Below, one piece after another: positions 62,128 through 64,000 of a stretch of 64,000 nt of DNA. Where the stretch lies: the NCBI RefSeq assembly GCF_021227995.1, contig NZ_CP089301.1, forward strand, positions 2,604,001-2,668,000, given 5' to 3'. Every line of letters starts with the position of its first letter. The stretch's first letter is position 1. The translations under genes were made by a program, and so were the position numbers. The notes beneath the pieces were generated by a model, which worked only from the letters and a program-made list of their open reading frames with translations, was not told the origin of the DNA and did not search any database. This DNA comes from Novosphingobium kaempferiae. Its GTDB lineage: Bacteria > Pseudomonadota > Alphaproteobacteria > Sphingomonadales > Sphingomonadaceae.

Positions 62128-64000
62128 CTACATTAGCCGCGACGGCCGCCTGAGGTCGAGAGTGTAGGGAAATTCGCTCGGCAGTTCCTCTGCGGGCACC
62201 GGAAGCGGCCCCGGCGAGTGGCCGTGATCCTGGAAACGCGCCTTGCGCCGCGCCTCGGCCTCGTAGTCGTTGACCGGCACGGTGTCGTAGTTGCGCCCGC
62301 CCGGATGCGCGACCTGATAGACGCAGCCGCCCAGCGAGCGGCCGTTCCACAAGTCGTAGATGTCGAAGGTCAGCGGCGCATGCGGCGGCAGCATCGGGTG
62401 GAGGCTCTCGGCGGGCCACCACGCCTTGTAGCGCACGCCGCCGACGCCCTCGCCATGGCCCACCTTGGTCAGCGGCACCCGGCGACCGTTGCAGGTGATG
62501 ACGTGGCGCCCCTCGACCAGCCCGGTCGCCTTGACTTGCAGACGCTCGGTGGAGCTGTCCACGTAGCGCACGGTGCCGCCGATCGCACCGGTCTCGCCCA
62601 GCACGTTCCACGGTTCGAGAGCGTGGCTGATCTCCAGCGACACGCCGCCGCCCTCGACCTCGCCGTGGACCGGGAAGCGGAACATGCGCTGCGCCTCGAA
62701 CCACGAAGGGTCGAAGTCGTAGCCCGCGCGCCTGAGGTCGCCCAGCACATCGAGGAAGTCGGCCCACACGAAATGGCCGAGCATGAAGCGGTCGTGCAGC
62801 TGCGTGCCCCAGCGGACCAGCGGGCCTTCCACCGGCTCGCGCCAGAACCACGCGGTCAGCGCGCGCAGGAGCAGTTGCTGGGCACAGGACATGCGGCCTT
62901 CGGGCGGCATCTCGAAACCGCGGAACTCGACGAGGCCGAGGCGGCCGGTCGGGCCGTCCGGACTGAACATCTTGTCGATGCAGATCTCGGTGCGGTGGGT
63001 ATTGCCGGTCACGTCCACCAGCAGGTTGCGGAACAGGCGGTCCACCACCCACGGCGCGGGCTGCTGCATGTGCGGGCCGGGCACCTGCGCCAGCGCGATC
63101 TCCAGTTCGTAGAGCGCGTCGTGCCGCGCCTCGTCGATGCGCGGGGCCTGGCTCGTCGGTCCGATGAACAGGCCGGAGAACAGGTAGCTGAGCGAGGGAT
63201 GCCGCTGCCAGTAGGTGACGAAGCTCTTGAGCATGTCCGGGCGGCGGATGAACGGGCTGTCGAGCAGCGTCGGCCCGCCCAGCACGATATGGTTGCCGCC
63301 ACCGGTGCCGATGGAGCGCCCGTCGACCATGAACTTGTCGGCGGTCAGCCCGATCTCGCGCGCGCAGTCGTAGAGCGTCTCGGTGATCTCCACCGTCTCG
63401 CGCCAGCTGGTGGAGGGGTGGATGTTCACCTCGATCACGCCGGGATCGGGCGTGACCTTGAGCACGGTGAGGCGCGGGTCCGGCGGCGGAGGATAGCCCT
63501 CGATCCGCACCGGCAGCTTCAGTTCCTCGGCCACCACCTCGATCGCGGCGACGAGTTCGAGGTAGTCCTCCAGCCGCTCGGTCGGCGGGATGAACACGGC
63601 GAGGTAATCCCCGCGCGGCTCCACCGTCACGGCGGTGCGCACCGCGCCCTCGATGATGTCCTGCTCGACCACCGGCCCGGCGACGCTGCGCGGCTCGGGC
63701 ACCGTCTCGAAGCGCTGGCCCGCCAGCGTCTCGCGCGTCTGCGAACCGCGCTCGATCACCTGACGGCGGAAGTCGGCCAGCGGCTCGCGCGGCTCGGCGG
63801 TGTCGCGCGGGTGGATATAGGGGAAGTCCGATGGCCCGACGTAAGGCAGCGAGCCCAGCGGCAGGCGATAGCCCAGCGCGGAATCGCCCGGCACCGCCGT
63901 CAGCACGCCCTTGCGCACGCGCCAGTACTCGCTCTTCCAGCGCGGCGCGGAGGCATCGCGCGCATTCCAGCGCTGCACCGGCAGCACGAAGCCGACCGGG
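62128..64000 (-). CDS. transglutaminase/DUF2126 protein, C-terminal part (5' end outside window)
   Basis: Partial: 624 codons are visible and the frame continues past the right edge. The visible part is DUF2126, with motifs [12 protein letters not shown] at the edge, [40 protein letters not shown] and [20 protein letters not shown]. Full-length relatives have about 1,100 residues with a transglutaminase-like N-terminus, which would lie beyond 64000. The second half has [20 protein letters not shown]. It is the first visible gene of the cluster with the ATP-grasp/Alpha-E and transglutaminase genes. Activity unproven. Confidence 0.88.
   Translation of the reverse strand, partial: PVGFVLPVQRWNARDASAPRWKSEYWRVRKGVLTAVPGDSALGYRLPLGSLPYVGPSDFPYIHPRDTAEPREPLADFRRQVIERGSQTRETLAGQRFETVPEPRSVAGPVVEQDIIEGAVRTAVTVEPRGDYLAVFIPPTERLEDYLELVAAIEVVAEELKLPVRIEGYPPPPDPRLTVLKVTPDPGVIEVNIHPSTSWRETVEITETLYDCAREIGLTADKFMVDGRSIGTGGGNHIVLGGPTLLDSPFIRRPDMLKSFVTYWQRHPSLSYLFSGLFIGPTSQAPRIDEARHDALYELEIALAQVPGPHMQQPAPWVVDRLFRNLLVDVTGNTHRTEICIDKMFSPDGPTGRLGLVEFRGFEMPPEGRMSCAQQLLLRALTAWFWREPVEGPLVRWGTQLHDRFMLGHFVWADFLDVLGDLRRAGYDFDPSWFEAQRMFRFPVHGEVEGGGVSLEISHALEPWNVLGETGAIGGTVRYVDSSTERLQVKATGLVEGRHVITCNGRRVPLTKVGHGEGVGGVRYKAWWPAESLHPMLPPHAPLTFDIYDLWNGRSLGGCVYQVAHPGGRNYDTVPVNDYEAEARRKARFQDHGHSPGPLPVPAEELPSEFPYTLDLRRPSRLM

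Overview
The window looks like chromosomal DNA of a GC-rich alphaproteobacterium, most likely a sphingomonad of the Novosphingobium/Sphingobium kind. This is inferred from the complete alphaproteobacterial-style dcw cell-division cluster, a GGAAC-N17-GTT (EcfG-type) promoter before a stress membrane protein gene, CaiB-type CoA transferase and sulfotransferase genes of the kind found in sphingomonads, and several families of short intergenic palindromes. There is no rRNA, transposase, integrase or CRISPR array. One tRNA is present, Ala with anticodon CGC.

Layout. 1-7 kb: a stress membrane protein (GlsB type), a flavoprotein oxidoreductase, a SRPBCC (CoxG-like) protein, a TonB-like protein, and then a probable sulfur module made of a TauD-type dioxygenase, an Rrf2 regulator, a tiny YezD protein and a TauE/SafE exporter. 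6.9-11 kb: a compact chaperone-usher pilus operon with two spore-coat-U pilins, a chaperone and an usher. 11-18.5 kb: accessory catabolic and transport genes (type III CoA transferase, MFS transporter, and a DUF1214/sulfotransferase/zinc-dehydrogenase operon, then a BASS transporter), with operator-like palindromes before the CoA-transferase and DUF1214 genes. 18.5-27.6 kb: housekeeping genes (epimerase, proB, obgE, tRNA-Ala, a Pro-rich lipoprotein, Bax-inhibitor-1 protein, proC, YbjN, SPOR/TPR protein). 27.8-47.2 kb: the whole dcw cluster on the minus strand in the order mraZ, rsmH, ftsL, ftsI, murE, murF, mraY, murD, ftsW, murG, murC, murB, a DUF4262 gene, ddl, ftsQ, ftsA, ftsZ, with most genes overlapping by 1-4 bases. 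47.5-50.8 kb: a lipoprotein and a membrane protein of unknown role, cysteine synthase, a 2Fe-2S ferredoxin and an AlkA-type glycosylase. 51.1-52.1 kb: two AT-richer orphan genes, probably acquired. 52.4-57.3 kb: an OmpA protein, pterin dehydratase, ccmAB without ccmC, a second sulfotransferase and a carboxymuconolactone-decarboxylase-family protein. 57.5-58.2 kb: a hypothetical gene behind a clear Fur box. 58.4-64 kb: a transglutaminase / circularly permuted ATP-grasp-Alpha-E / DUF2126 cluster that runs off the right edge.

How the parts work together. The dcw genes supply the peptidoglycan precursor pathway from UDP-MurNAc to lipid II together with the divisome core. The 4-5.8 kb genes look like a sulfur-responsive unit. 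The DUF1214 and sulfotransferase genes look like inducible catabolic or modification genes whose substrates cannot be read from sequence. The right-end cluster matches a predicted, poorly understood peptide-ligation/hydrolysis system.

The most distinctive non-coding signals are a hairpin family (six copies) in which one stem base pair covaries between copies, a composite hairpin element found twice, a roughly helical-period GGG array before mraZ, and palindromic operators at 3979, 12351 and 17424. No wholly new multi-gene system can be claimed from sequence alone. The best leads are the DUF4262 gene locked into the dcw operon, the Fur-controlled unknown gene with its upstream hairpin, and the transglutaminase/ATP-grasp cluster.
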